DNA of 64,000 nucleotides from Mariniphaga sp040772505 (GCA_040772505.1 JAXGYA010000001.1:434001-498000), one strand, 5' to 3'; positions 48,701-54,071 are shown, counted from the stretch's first letter. Notes: generated from the letters alone by a model not told the origin. Made by a program: numbers and translations.

Positions 48701-49935
48701 CCGCCACCTCCAGCTCTAGTGCTACTTTGCACACCACCACCTCCACCGCCGCCTCCCCAACATTTCACCGTTATTTGAGTAACTCCGGGCGGGACTGTAA
48801 AAGTATGAGAGCCGGGAATTGTAAAATTATCTGTTGCTGCTATCCCCTGCGCCCCTTTCAGCCTCGGTTCCTCCACTGGGGGCGGCGCCTCCCCCTCTTT
48901 GCCGGTAACTGCAATGCGGTGCTCGGCGGTGGTGCTGTTTCCGCTGGCATCGGCAATGGTGTAGGTACGAATCAGGGTGTAGGGGCAGGTTTCGGCAGTT
49001 TGGGTTTCGGAGAGAAGTGCAAAGCTTTCCTCATTGAGTCCGCAGTTGTCGTGAAAGTTGCCGCCGGCGGCAACCGCCTGCTGCCAGCTTCGCCACGGCG
49101 CAGGCAGCGGCTGCCCGCACTCAACGGTCATGCCGGGCGGCAGAATCAGCACCGGTGGTTCGCGGTCTTCCACCGTAACCGTGAAAGAGCGCACGGCACT
49201 CTCGTTGCCCATGGCGTCGTAGGCAGCGTAATAAACGCGGGTGGTTCCCACCGGAAACTCATCGCCCGGGCGGGCGGTGGACTCCCTGCGGATAAAGTAG
49301 GAGGGGGTGCAGTTGTCGGAAACGGAAGGCTCCGTCCAGTGCACCGGAGCGCTGCATTGCCCCGGAGCCGCAACAACAGAAATGTTGCCGGGCATTCCCT
49401 CCAGGCGCGGCACCTGGTTGTCGGAAATGGTGATGGTGAAGCTGCATTCGGCAGTGGTGCCGCCGGCGCCGGTGATGGTGTAGGTTACAATGGTCGCCCC
49501 TTCGTTGAAGGTGTAATCGTCAATCAGATTGATTCCCCGCGGCGGCGAGGCGTCCACAGTGGCGCCCTCCATCTCCCAGGTGAGGGTAACCGCCTCGGCA
49601 GGGTCAAACTCCGGGTTGAGTCCGCCGGTAATATAGCTGGTGCAGGTGTTGATGTCGGTGTAGGTGGAAATATCTTCAGGACAGCTGAGACGGGGCGCAC
49701 GAGCACCCGGAAAAAGTGTTGCCGTCAGAGACTTGACATAAAAAAAATCCGGCAGCAATACCGGGACAAGATTATAAGAATTAGTGGAAAAAAGCGACGC
49801 GACTTCAGCAGGCGGATGATTCACATAGGAAAAACTTTCCGCACCCGACAGATCATCGGGAGCAAGGAATAGCAGGCTTAGAATGAAAAAAGCTACAGCC
49901 TTGAAAAAAGCTATTTCCCTTGGTTTATCAGCCAT
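33721..49935 (-). CDS. giant HYR/Ig-like repeat adhesin, about 5,404 residues
   Basis: This protein is predicted to be secreted and surface-exposed. The ATG at 49935 gives a signal peptide (MADKPREIAFFKAVAFFILS); a TTG at 49950 adds five residues. Modules in order: three HYR-type domains (about 75-345), a Gly-rich region (about 370-605), a jelly-roll-like insert (about 640-790), Ig-like repeats with CEGT or TQCINGSF cores (about 830-1300), mixed PKD/Ig modules to about 2120, some fifteen modules with VCQ(D/N)xxxP and NGG cores (about 2120-3320), more PKD-like modules, another jelly-roll-like insert (about 3940-4110), seven 83-aa repeats with AAFxxWLxGFxVxGGC cores (about 4180-4760), then five HYR domains and a unique end. 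No T9SS C-terminal domain is seen. The frame is intact over 16 kb. Confidence 0.9.
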   Translation of the reverse strand: MADKPREIAFFKAVAFFILSLLFLAPDDLSGAESFSYVNHPPAEVASLFSTNSYNLVPVLLPDFFYVKSLTATLFPGARAPRLSCPEDISTYTDINTCTSYITGGLNPEFDPAEAVTLTWEMEGATVDASPPRGINLIDDYTFNEGATIVTYTITGAGGTTAECSFTITISDNQVPRLEGMPGNISVVAAPGQCSAPVHWTEPSVSDNCTPSYFIRRESTARPGDEFPVGTTRVYYAAYDAMGNESAVRSFTVTVEDREPPVLILPPGMTVECGQPLPAPWRSWQQAVAAGGNFHDNCGLNEESFALLSETQTAETCPYTLIRTYTIADASGNSTTAEHRIAVTGKEGEAPPPVEEPRLKGAQGIAATDNFTIPGSHTFTVPPGVTQITVKCWGGGGGGGGVQSSTRAGGGGAGGSFVRGTISVIPNTEYTVVVGQGGAPGGAGGNGGSGGSSSVLLNETIIFNAIGGGGGGGGTWNQSFGAGGSSGNTGNIVSGISTSNFYGGSGGNATSTSYASSGGGGGSAGAGGAGGAGGSPITAGAAGPAGDPPAPGAVGAIGRGSRDDGDGRDGNTPGGGGSGARNANNSMPYYGGSGAAGQVIITYTTCTNSVAPTAITGTSEICEGSSTTLTTKGGSLGSDAKDVWYQGACASEAFTEEWMTLPYSLGGTTLNSISGGIMRVTSTTPDPDPMIRMLNTGNYSASIYRYMQIRYRVVSGTAGSAEIYFSKTDGTDLSENQVVRDVLVSDNNWHILNIDMSTSPNWTGNITGWRYDWCTGGNVTMELDFITLSDKPIIGEGTSITVSPTATTTYYTRKKGDCNSTNCISQLVTVEEEPTAGALTKLPDQGNVCEGTNVSASLTAGSGGNGTDELEYSTNGGSTWSSYTSGTNISTSGVNEIQIRTRRMADYCDDSGYTTVTWNVEATPVAGSLTKVPNVSNVCEGTDISASLTAGSGGNGTDELEYSTDGGSTWSSYTSGTNISTNGFTEVHIRTWRTAEYCENSNYNTVSWTIDDITVITNQNLNSQIQCITGSFQPISVTATGTGTLNYQWYSNTSPGNSGGTAITGATNPSYTPSANTVGTTYYYVIVSGDCGEVTSNVSGAFIVTQATAITNESLAAQTQCINGSFNPISVTASGTGTLTYQWYSNSVTSNSGGTLIPGATDANYIPPATTAGTMYYYVEVSSECGSVTSNVSGAFVVNPATAITSESLTDQTQCINGSFNSISVTTTGTGTLTYQWYSNTSLSNSGGTAITGATNPSYTPSANTVGTTYYYVIVSGDCGEVTSSVSGEFTVIDASFADAGSSITDICQGGTTVQLGGTIGGSATGGTWTSSVGGTFNPAAGQAGHENATWTPPPSFKGTATLTLSTTGPCAVANASKTVTVHEQPAIVVQPADQTDCYQRVVDFNVTATGTGLTYTWFRKKEGDADFLEVNDGGTDPHITYQNGGATLRIDYVGDDNYNPDNTQYKVVVFNGHCSAESNPATLTVNRITKIQNSTTPSNAISATLCSGTDFSYEAETNHPENEVSYQWKKWVSEGVWEDVVNNSVISGAKTKKLQFSNGTPAESGKYKITIKFRSSSPSGCTVTSENFKREITFLPAVEASVTEAQTICAGTQPDELEAIVSGGTGTNYTYQWQSSSDNANWSPIPNAISLAYQPPALTTSTYYRIIATDTGSNKCGSATSESVLITVESAPIANAGGSVTVCVENEVKINTASASNYSSVEWEVTQGNGTLSGETTLTPTYTPALSDAGTTLKLTLTVTGSSSCGTTTAEDDFLITIYAQPTATISYSGSPYCADGTAYVTFNGESGGVYSSAAGLVIKSSSGEIDLSASTPGTYTVTYDFSDNNGCSNSATTEVIIHELPLAQTGPDGNICSGASITLGAAPVGSNTYEWVSDPAEFTASTSLITVEPNETTVYTLTETTPEGCFNTRSVKVTIEQLIDVTVTPSEEFSICSGSSTKITISSNYIGAAISWKATLSGTSTTGFSDGSGASINQTLVNNSSSVETVEYDVTITDGTCANKDVSIKVHVYPATQTPVISVTSGNTTLCDGESVTLESTAASAYQWYLDGNPINEATSRTFVANESGDYSVEITDGNGCKAISVPTTVMVNPLPTAEISGTAEVCQDDTQPVITFTGSGGTAPYTFTYKIDGGNDETVSTNQGENTATVSVPTNTAGTYSYTLVSVEDANCSNSAPGSATITVNPLPAAVIGGDTEICAGSSADLTFTLTGTEPWNLVYSDGTNQFTVNNIATSPHTISVSPTSSATYSLVSVEDTNCSGTVSGSATVTINQLPTAEISGSETVCQNDTEPVITFTGENGTAPYTFTYTVNGGTNQTVSTTTGNSITVSVPTNVTGNFSYTLVSVTDGTSTSCGNNASGSAIVTVNPLPTATISGDNTVCQDETTPTILFAGAGGTPPYTFHYTINGGATETVKTTGGSNQVVFVPTDVPGTFVYELTGVEDGSASKCFNPDVTGTATVTISPKPEVTFEGDTEVCLNDTEPEITFTATGGAAPYTFIYRVNGGAFQTIETPTGQDYVTLSAPTNMSGTFEYELTSISDASPSGCLISLFEFVIITVNQLPEMPEPQDVSVCYDGNLHTASAIPPSGASVIWYDSPTGGSVVSAPSGTEVGTYSAYAASGNDLTGCESDGRTLVTLSIQPVPTVVSPGNQTWCANTTVGPIALSGTPPDDVFFDITGGGDIGLENLTGVSEIPSFTPEAGTATLTIIPKTENCEGDPVDIMVTVHPAPTVTVSEGITTCQNSVPPNLIFTNPQSSPIIVYYNINGGANQSVAISSNSPENVVVPTNVPGIFNYNITGVEYQNPPHCENTLTEITSVFTILPTPIVTIEGTSSACQDVSPNPVVTINNPQNFAVSVTYNINGLNPATVDIPANGSETLVVSSDVPGKYVYNLENVAYQGSVSCSNTITGSATVTIRPTPVVEIIGSTTVCKNSAFPKVTFTNLQELPVVVTYTVNGGTPLTQNIQGGRTSDISVNTTSAGTFVYSLVSVQYTNEPGCTNTISGEATVEVLPVPEATISGATRVCLNSSPNPEITITNIQPHAIKVTYNVNGTDQVTVDIDGSAIYTTEVLTDVEGVFDYKLKKVVYRDVESCANNTPVGSARVVVLPVATASISGETTVCLNSSPSPNVTISNPLSYPVRVTYTVNNGTPVSQNISVNDEYRIPVSTSTPGENIYKLISVQYQTEPNCQNEIDDAVVTVNVLPAPTAGISGTTTVCPDDPEPDITFTNPGDLPITITYNINGANQATIDVTANSSEVVKAPTHTSGVFTYNLVSIIYQGSVGCINSTPNGYAKVTVRTRPTLTSSLEGLGFCAELPTDPIPLNGTPTGVFFDITGGSAIGLQDPLSGVTEIPSFNPINNGTTDITANLTLIARTAECASAEIPFTITVYPNPVVTCPTYEPVCLTTTPIDLSGATPAGGTYSGNGVNSGVFNPATAGVGIHTITYEFSSSNGCVNSCTFDITVKETPVIPDQTAAACTKMPFSVTPVDGEPDAGTIVPEGTTYSWSAPTVTGGITGGSAESNQTSISQTLTNPTSSTQIATYTVTPHFGGCNGETFEVTVIVYPAIDLNMTASFHQQHLNDPEYDYLRKCNGESVYYAQDNDLEVGVWNGWQYVMPNPGYFSSYNFEWQYSLVGPDGPWLNALDVPTSWLSSDYEYKMPDPVNSPFSPEGNYYFRFVVISDDGCITSTDILHLEVISDLEIDAGDHDMVTCSPSPAPITLSGASVTSRTGGYACAGWEITSLEPANGSARGTLSSTNCLTNPASVTYTPPANYSGTITLTLTSNDPDGPYQPCLPVSDTRIITVSPVAGAFAGNPMTVCAGQSIQLNGTLEGTATGATWTASPAGSGTFSDPNSLTSTFTPSIDDGTITLTLIPNVSGDCSMSSSTTVTVNPAPITAGIEICPGEIGSLTSSTTCPAGSAISVGPYYPGTGINRTGIGSRAWDDPHDALTDNNWVAYVDLGSGRVSNYLQLTDFGFNIPANATINGIEVTFERRASGSSVRDNAVQLVQAGTVGGTNLAVTGTNWSTSYTTATYGGSSNLWGRTWSPAQINSAQFGVVLSVRNIHSWRSRTAYVDYARITVTYSVEGELKWYTVESGGSSIGTGSPFNPVGLAGSPLTDTNTPGTYTFYAECPSYEGCRIATDFVINELPNAVAPEVYTSSACNFADQAEVDAAFETWLEGFTVTDGVNPTGTIQGTPQAPSLQTGGTTTVDYDYTDECGSGTVSSTFTIEAAEPLVVTKPDDESTTICDYANQAMLDAAFTTWLEGFTVTGGCSPTADYGTPQAPVLCEGGTTEVTYTVSNLGVETSVTATFTVEDVGDIVIDKPDDIEYSACDFADQAAVDAAFTTWLAEFNVTGGCDASWTIGTPVAPVLCSGGIAEVTLSYSDVCRSGGATARFTLTRPNDLEVLTPEDLTLPGSGFADQAALDAAFQNWLTGFSVSGGCNPSGDYGTPTAPELCTGGSVTVDYTYSDLCENGTESATFTVTVPDPLLVNIPADYSASLCDFSSQDEVEVAFEIWLSEFYVVGGCNPTGSYGEPVAPDLCSAAATTVTFTYSDCCESGSAEATFSISMEEEFEVVVPDPVVAEPCSFANQNELNAAFQVWLTGFSVSGGCNPEGYYGNPAPPNLCDGGTVEVTYIVDDVCRTETTSSTFEVKPVEKLTVHAPAKRIEAACQTPEAIEAAFEEWKNQFSYEGGCGVVVDDLSSIPVPNPCGGENISVTYNVYDACGQAATGSAFFMVEPDEENPVITCPPDVAGALIDNGSCFATLDLTPATATDNCSAPGDIIITSDAPDEFPVGQTTVIWTATDICGNFSTCSQLVTVIDDELPKLSDCPEDIEDFITDGGCTLVRPTIPEPTYTDNCEAFLHYEIVLPDGTTIEGDGSVSNFDFPVGKSTVTYTAVDDAENVSEEECTFTVWIKNINPNFEVICPTGDDENIVIPAQTGTCDAEVTVPAPQINNVCVEVFSISYQIDSDPPVSITPPEPVAGLTTLDPLVHTFDVGVHTVTWTITDASGKEHPCVITVEVTDVDAVLTCPPDLTRAVDDGENYASNVPTGNPGVANNCAAPLLIWELVPPAAYASEYDASERSGTDTYPTGGTFYLGVTTITYSLTDAGGNILNSCSFTVTVTNQPVIECPEDMEWDASETCDYEADPGVPTLITGSHPLVWTYTIVWADGRPDTYVEFDEDIEGVNGPPEIGVLSFPVGTTTITWTATDQFGNSATCSHTITVEDNDDPTVELPDPLNECVENLFFAQYSGIADILIYNPDYPHPFADPGNLNGGDYYLFEAGDESLDISNYQDNCCGYDEDDISWVIQFDGTEPDISGTGLPSDYGDIKLWGDGVNFLERHHVIIYTITDCNGNIVTLEPVDITIRPRPHIIKVTGP

Positions 49936-49986
49936 CACCAGTGTTGTCAAATGTCCATAATTTGCCGTAGAACATCTATTTCATTG

Positions 49987-50018
49987 TAAATATAGAGTTT
50001 TTTTAATCTCTTTTGAAA
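49987..50018 (-). promoter_or_regulatory. candidate promoter of the giant adhesin gene
   Basis: On the minus strand TTTC (50018-50015), a 20-nt spacer and TATATTTA (49994-49987) match the Bacteroidota pattern TTTG / TANNTTTG with one mismatch in each box. The predicted leader is about 45 nt to the ATG at 49935. Confidence 0.4.
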
Positions 50019-50079
50019 TTATCTATAACAATTTCTCAAATTGGGACAATTTTTTTTATTTTGGGAATTGCCTTTTTAA

Positions 50080-51690
50080 GCCTGAAGGGCTCATCAGCGC
50101 TCGTCCCCCTTGGCGAAGGGGGATTGGTTTCCATGCAGGCGTAAATTCGTGAATTCGCAAATTTGTAAATTCGCAACAACGACAGCAGTATACCAAATAA
50201 TTACTGAGGTAAATTTCTACCTTTTTTGAGCCTAAAGGGCTCAGAGCCATTAGCATAGGGCAACGCCCTATGTTATAGTGCATGCATGTTTCTAAAGCCC
50301 TGAAGGGGCGTAAGATTCTCACGCCTTTATAGGGCTCATCAGTGCTCGTCCCCCTTGGCGAAGGGGGATTAAGGGGGATTGGTTTTCGGCAAACGTAAAT
50401 TCGTGAATTTGTAAATTCGTAAATTCGCAACACCGACAGCAGGATACCAAATAATTACTTAGGTAATTTTCTGCTATTTTTGAGCCTGAAGGGCTCAGAG
50501 CCATTAGCATAGGGCAACGCCCTATGTTATAGTGCATGCATGTTTCTAAAGCCCTGAAGGGGCGTAAGATTCTCACGCCTTTATAGGGCACATCAGTGCT
50601 CGTCCCCCTTGGCGAAGGGGGATTAAGGGGATTGATTTTCGGCAAACGTAAATTCGTGAATTTGTAAATGCATAAATTCGCAACAACGACAGCAGGATAC
50701 CAAATAATTACTAAGGCAAATTTCTGCTATTTTTGAGCCTGAAGGGCTCAGAGCCATTAGCATAGGGCAACGCCCTATGTTATAGTGCATGCATGTTTCT
50801 AAAGCCCTGAAGGGGCGTAAGATTCTTGCACCTTTTTAGTGCTCATCAGTGCTCGTCCCCCTTGGCGAAAGGGGGATTAAGGGGGATTGATTTTCGGCAA
50901 ACGTAAATTCGTGAATTTGTAAATGCGTAAATTCGCAACAACGACAGCAGGATACCAAATAATTACTAAGGCAAATTTCTGCTATTTTTGAGCCTGAAGG
51001 GCTCAGAGCCATTAGCATAGGGCAACGCCCTATGTTATAGTGCATGCATGTTTCTAAAGCCCTGAAGGGGCGTAAGATTCTTGCACCTTTTTAGTGCTCA
51101 TCAGTGCTCGTCCCCCTTGGCGAAAGGGGATTAAGGGGGATTGATTTTCGGCAAACGTAAATTCGTAAATTCGCAACAACGACAGCAGGATACCAAATAA
51201 TTACTAAGGCAAATTTCTGCTATTTTTGAGCCTGAAGGGCTCAGAGCCATTAGCATAGGGCAACGCCCTATGTTATAGTGCATGCATGTTTCTAAAGCCC
51301 TGAAGGGGCGTAAGATTCTTGCACCTTTTTAGTGCTCATCAGTGCTCGTCCCCCTTGGCGAAAGGGGGATTAAGGGGGATTGATTTTCGGCAAACGTAAA
51401 TTCGTAAATTCGCAACAACGACAGCAGGATACCAAATAATTACTAAGGCAAATTTCTGCTATTTTTGAGCCTGAAGGGCTCATAGCCATTAGCATAGGGC
51501 AACGCCCTATGGATAAAATAACGGACGTTTCAATTAAAGCCCTGAAAGGGCGAAAGATTCTCACGCCTTTATAGGTCTCATCAGCGCTCGTCCCCCTTGG
51601 CGAAAGGGGGATTAAGGGGGATTGATTTTCGGCAAACGTAAATTCGTGAATTCGCAACAACGACAGCAGGATACCAAATAATTACGTAAT
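50080..51690. repeat. tandem array of 254/239-bp palindromic units
   Basis: One partial and six full units start (at GAGCCT) near 50228, 50482, 50735, 50990, 51228 and 51467. Each holds the hairpin ATAGGGCAACGCCCTAT, AAGCCCTGAAGGGGCG, a CCCCCTTGGCGAAAGGGGG hairpin, a run of GTAAATTC-type octamers and GACAGCAGGATACCAAATA. Units are 253-255 bp or 238-239 bp; the 16-bp difference is exactly two octamers. ORFs inside it are repeat artefacts. A dispersed copy lies at 18625-18800. Confidence 0.88.
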
Positions 51691-51764
51691 TGTTTCATTA
51701 GTTTTGCATGATGAATCTTTTGTGTTTCAGGCTAGAATGCTTAAAAAATTAAAATTATATATCA

Positions 51765-51992
51765 ATGTGCGGATTAATGAAAAATGAACTGCATCAAAAT
51801 ATTGACGAGCTGCAAGAGCAGGGTTTATATAAAACGGAATGAATAATTTATTCAGCGGAGGATACTGAAATCCGCATCTCATCAGGTGAAACGGTATTGA
51901 ACTTTTGTGCCAACAACTATCCGAGGCAGGCTAATCATCCCGAAGCGATAAAAGCTGCTCAGGATGCGATGAATTATTAGGGCTTCGGATTG
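51765..51992 (+). pseudogene. 5' fragment of kbl (glycine C-acetyltransferase), dead copy
   Basis: Seventy-six codons align without a gap to the first 76 codons of the intact kbl at 54417. Internal stops are at codon 26 (TGA) and codon 72 (TAG). Matching stretches include EDTEIRISSGETVLNFCANN and IKAAQDAMNY. Homology stops at GFGL, and the gene that follows on the opposite strand ends 14 nt later. Confidence 0.9.
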
Positions 51993-52005
51993 AATTTAGG
52001 CAGGC

Positions 52006-52557
52006 TTACCTGGCATTTCGTATGGTTACCATGCCTAAGTCGCCTATGACTTTTTCAACGGTTTTCCCAAATTTTTTAGGCTTCTGTGCTCTGATTTCCA
52101 TGGTGAAGGCGCCGTTGTTTCTGCTCACTTCAAATTTGCCGATTTCCACCTGTTTACTTCTGCCTTCGAGCGTCAGATTGTAAATTGGTGTAATGTTTTT
52201 ATTTACAAACTGCTTGATTCCTGAATATTTGATTGTGAAAAATCCTTCATCTTCCTTCACAAAATAGATTTTTTTATCATTGTGGTAGCCCACTTCCAGT
52301 TTTGTTCCGGGATTGTTGCGTCCCCGCATCATTTTACCCGACTGCCGGGGGAAGTTAACTTTAATATAATACATTCCGCCTGAAAGATTGGCAAAAGATG
52401 CTTTTCCTTTGTCGCTGGTTGTAACAAATGCAACAGGCTGATCGCTTCCTTCCTGCACAAGATAAACTTCCGCGCCTGGCACGGGCTGACCGGGATTAAA
52501 AAAAGATCCAATAAAAAGAGTTATGCCTAAAATTCCTGTAAATAACATTGTTTTCAT
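52006..52557 (-). CDS. small secreted protein with carboxypeptidase-regulatory/Cna-B-like start
   Basis: This 183-aa product has a signal peptide (MKTMLFTGILGITLFIGSFF). Its first half, PVPGAEVYLVQEGSDQPVAF, VTTSDKGKASFANLSGG and YYIKVNFP, matches the small beta-sandwich fold of carboxypeptidase-regulatory/Cna-B-like domains. The second half (KIYFVKEDEGFFTIKYSGI and onward) is not recognised. It lies between dead fragments of kbl and rlmN. A 55-nt remnant of its central part is still visible between the intact kbl and rlmN (55625-55679), so the gene once lay between them. Confidence 0.75.
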   Translation of the reverse strand: MKTMLFTGILGITLFIGSFFNPGQPVPGAEVYLVQEGSDQPVAFVTTSDKGKASFANLSGGMYYIKVNFPRQSGKMMRGRNNPGTKLEVGYHNDKKIYFVKEDEGFFTIKYSGIKQFVNKNITPIYNLTLEGRSKQVEIGKFEVSRNNGAFTMEIRAQKPKKFGKTVEKVIGDLGMVTIRNAR

Positions 52558-52644
52558 TACTGCTTAATTTTTTGTTCGTCCAAATATCCACTATTTTTTT
52601 GAAAACGACCAAATACCGGACCGGCATAATATTTATTTATCAGT

Positions 52645-52678
52645 TATCACTATTATCTTTGCTGAAATTTCTCGTTTA
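52645..52678 (+). promoter_or_regulatory. duplicated rlmN promoter region, identical to the intact copy
   Basis: Thirty-four nucleotides are identical to 55685-55718 and include the exact -7 box TATCTTTG (52654-52661). The copy now drives only the dead rlmN fragment. Confidence 0.6.
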
Positions 52679-52679
52679 T

Positions 52680-52769
52680 ATGGAAAAACTTTTCGGAAAA
52701 ACATTAGCAGAGCTTTAGTAGATTACGAATGAGATTGGTTTGCCCCGATATACTGCCTCGCAAATTGCC
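52680..52769 (+). pseudogene. 5' fragment of rlmN, dead copy
   Basis: Thirty codons align without a gap to the start of the intact rlmN at 55719 (MEKLFGKTLAEL, then ITNEIGLPRYTA). The two CAG codons 13 and 14 of the intact gene are TAG TAG here. Homology ends at 52769, where a different gene fragment begins. Confidence 0.92.
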
Positions 52770-53021
52770 ATCATCGAGGAACCTTTTCCCGAAGAAATGG
52801 AGATTGACGTTACCGATATCCCTGTAAGATTGGTATCCGACGAAACTGCGCACACGGATGCAGATACTTTGGCCCGGATTCAAATGGGGTATCGTGCAGT
52901 TGCATTGAAACCGATTGCCAAAACACTCAGCATGACCATGAAGATTGCAAAAGCTGCCACAGACCAAAACATTCCGTGCTTTTGTGCGGACCTTACGGTA
53001 AATCCCATTTTGGTGGAATGG
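52770..53021 (+). pseudogene. fragment of a mandelate racemase/muconate lactonizing enzyme-family gene
   Basis: The translated segment (IIEEPFPEEMEIDVTDIPVR, LVSDETAHTDADTLARIQMG, YRAVALKPIAKTLSMTMKIA and CFCADLTVNPILVEW) has the IEEP and DE(T/S) metal-site motifs and the KPxKxGG-like strand of the enolase-superfamily C-terminal barrel. It has no start of its own and is fused in frame to the dead rlmN fragment. The N-terminal domain and the end of the barrel are missing. Confidence 0.65.
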
Positions 53022-53330
53022 CACATATTTATATCCCATCACATCGTAAATTTCTTTCACCTTTGAAGTTGGTTCGGTGCATTTGCGTACAGATACCACC
53101 ATGTTGTCTATGTTTGGCTATTTCGGTTCGTTTTGTGTCAGTGATTTCGGTCCAAACTGTGCCGTTATTTAACATAAATTCAGTTCCCAAATTGGGTGTA
53201 GTTGTGATAACCAAAACATGGTTGTTTGTAGTGTCTGGCGTGGCATCTAACCGCACTTTGGTCATGGAGTATATTCTGCCAATCGTCAGGCTTAGGGGCG
53301 CCCGATTAATGCCTTGTTTTTTATAGAAAA
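53022..53330. other. gene debris, not identified
   Basis: A minus-strand frame at 53029-53265 reads VRLDATPDTTNNHVLVITTT and FMLNNGTVWTEITDTKRTEI, which looks like real protein. In another minus-strand frame KCTEPTSKVKEIYDVMGYKY follows, suggesting one gene broken by a frameshift. I do not recognise the family; a transposase or other mobile-gene remnant is possible but unproven. Confidence 0.35.
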
Positions 53331-53333
53331 GGA

Positions 53334-53759
53334 TCAGCGGCTGGCATTTAATGACTTGATATATGTTTCCGGAGTAAAAACAGCCAATTCACTATTTCTG
53401 TAATCTTTGAAATTCCTTGTGAGAATCAAATCAATCTTACCATAGCTTATTGCTGAAAAATTTTGCAGACTATCCTCAAAGTCCTTAAAGCCTGAGTTTA
53501 ATGCGTTTTCAACAACAATTCCATCCATTTGAAGAACATTTGTGATTTGAAATAATTGTTTAAGCTTTTCAATTACTTTGTCATGTTTTGCTGTTTGACG
53601 CAGTAAGTAGTAAATGTTACTATAAGTCAACGGTGTTAAAAACCCATTTATTTTTTTTGATTCGCACATAGACAGTATTGCAGTAGAATATTCAGCAAAT
53701 GGTTCTCTGTTGAACAGTGAATCTAAAACTACGTCTGTATCAATTAGAACTCTGTCCAT
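53334..53759 (-). CDS. PIN-domain toxin (VapC-like)
   Basis: PIN proteins are Mg-dependent RNases; as toxins they cut tRNA or rRNA when freed from the antitoxin. The 141-aa product starts with RVLIDTDVVLDSLFNREPF, giving the first conserved Asp. TYSNIYYLLRQ supplies the middle conserved region. FEDSLQNFSAISYGKIDLIL with TRNFKDYRNSELAVFTPETY carries the later acidic residues and the conserved TRNxxDF-like strand. It starts 1 nt after the antitoxin stop, the normal order for this pair. Confidence 0.85.
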   Translation of the reverse strand: MDRVLIDTDVVLDSLFNREPFAEYSTAILSMCESKKINGFLTPLTYSNIYYLLRQTAKHDKVIEKLKQLFQITNVLQMDGIVVENALNSGFKDFEDSLQNFSAISYGKIDLILTRNFKDYRNSELAVFTPETYIKSLNASR

Positions 53760-53760
53760 T

Positions 53761-54009
53761 CTATAAGTATTTAGCAGTTAACGATTTTGTTAATTCCTTT
53801 TTATAATCAAAATCCTTTGGAGCTTTAAATGAACCTCTTAATGAATCTGCTATTGGAGTTGATTCGCTTTGAATAATACCTTCTTCCTTTACAATAGCTT
53901 TAAAATAATTTTCAACGATGTCGGATAAGCTACGCCCTTTTCCTTTTGCATATTTTTTAGCTTTTTCAATTACTTTTTGTTCAATTGTGAGTGTCAATTT
54001 TGTATTCAT
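53761..54009 (-). CDS. DUF6364-family antitoxin
   Basis: This 82-aa protein begins with MNTKLTLTIEQKVIEKAKKY and GRSLSDIVENYFKAI, a ribbon-helix-helix-like N-terminus typical of DUF6364 antitoxins paired with PIN toxins in Bacteroidota. The C-terminal part, SLRGSFKAPKDFDYKKELTK, is the usual toxin-binding tail. As an RHH-type protein it probably binds its own promoter. A near-ideal promoter lies 31 nt upstream. Confidence 0.82.
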   Translation of the reverse strand: MNTKLTLTIEQKVIEKAKKYAKGKGRSLSDIVENYFKAIVKEEGIIQSESTPIADSLRGSFKAPKDFDYKKELTKSLTAKYL

Positions 54010-54039
54010 CTTTGTTGTTTTTTATAATCAATATTTATA

Positions 54040-54071
54040 CAAAGATAAATCCTTTTCGCAAGACGTGCAAA
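54040..54071 (-). promoter_or_regulatory. promoter of the DUF6364/PIN toxin-antitoxin pair
   Basis: On the minus strand TTTG (54071-54068), a 20-nt spacer and TATCTTTG (54047-54040) match the Bacteroidota consensus exactly in both boxes. The predicted leader is about 25 nt to the ATG at 54009. Confidence 0.7.

Noticed and set aside
48727..49872. A 381-codon plus-strand frame
   Set aside because: It is antisense to the N-terminal HYR and Gly-rich part of the giant adhesin, is rich in Arg and Gly from GC-rich codons, and has no domain.
50080..51690. Small open frames repeated through the 50-51.7 kb array
   Set aside because: They recur because the DNA unit recurs; words such as KGVRI or PRGTS come from the hairpin sequence, with no start signals or domains.
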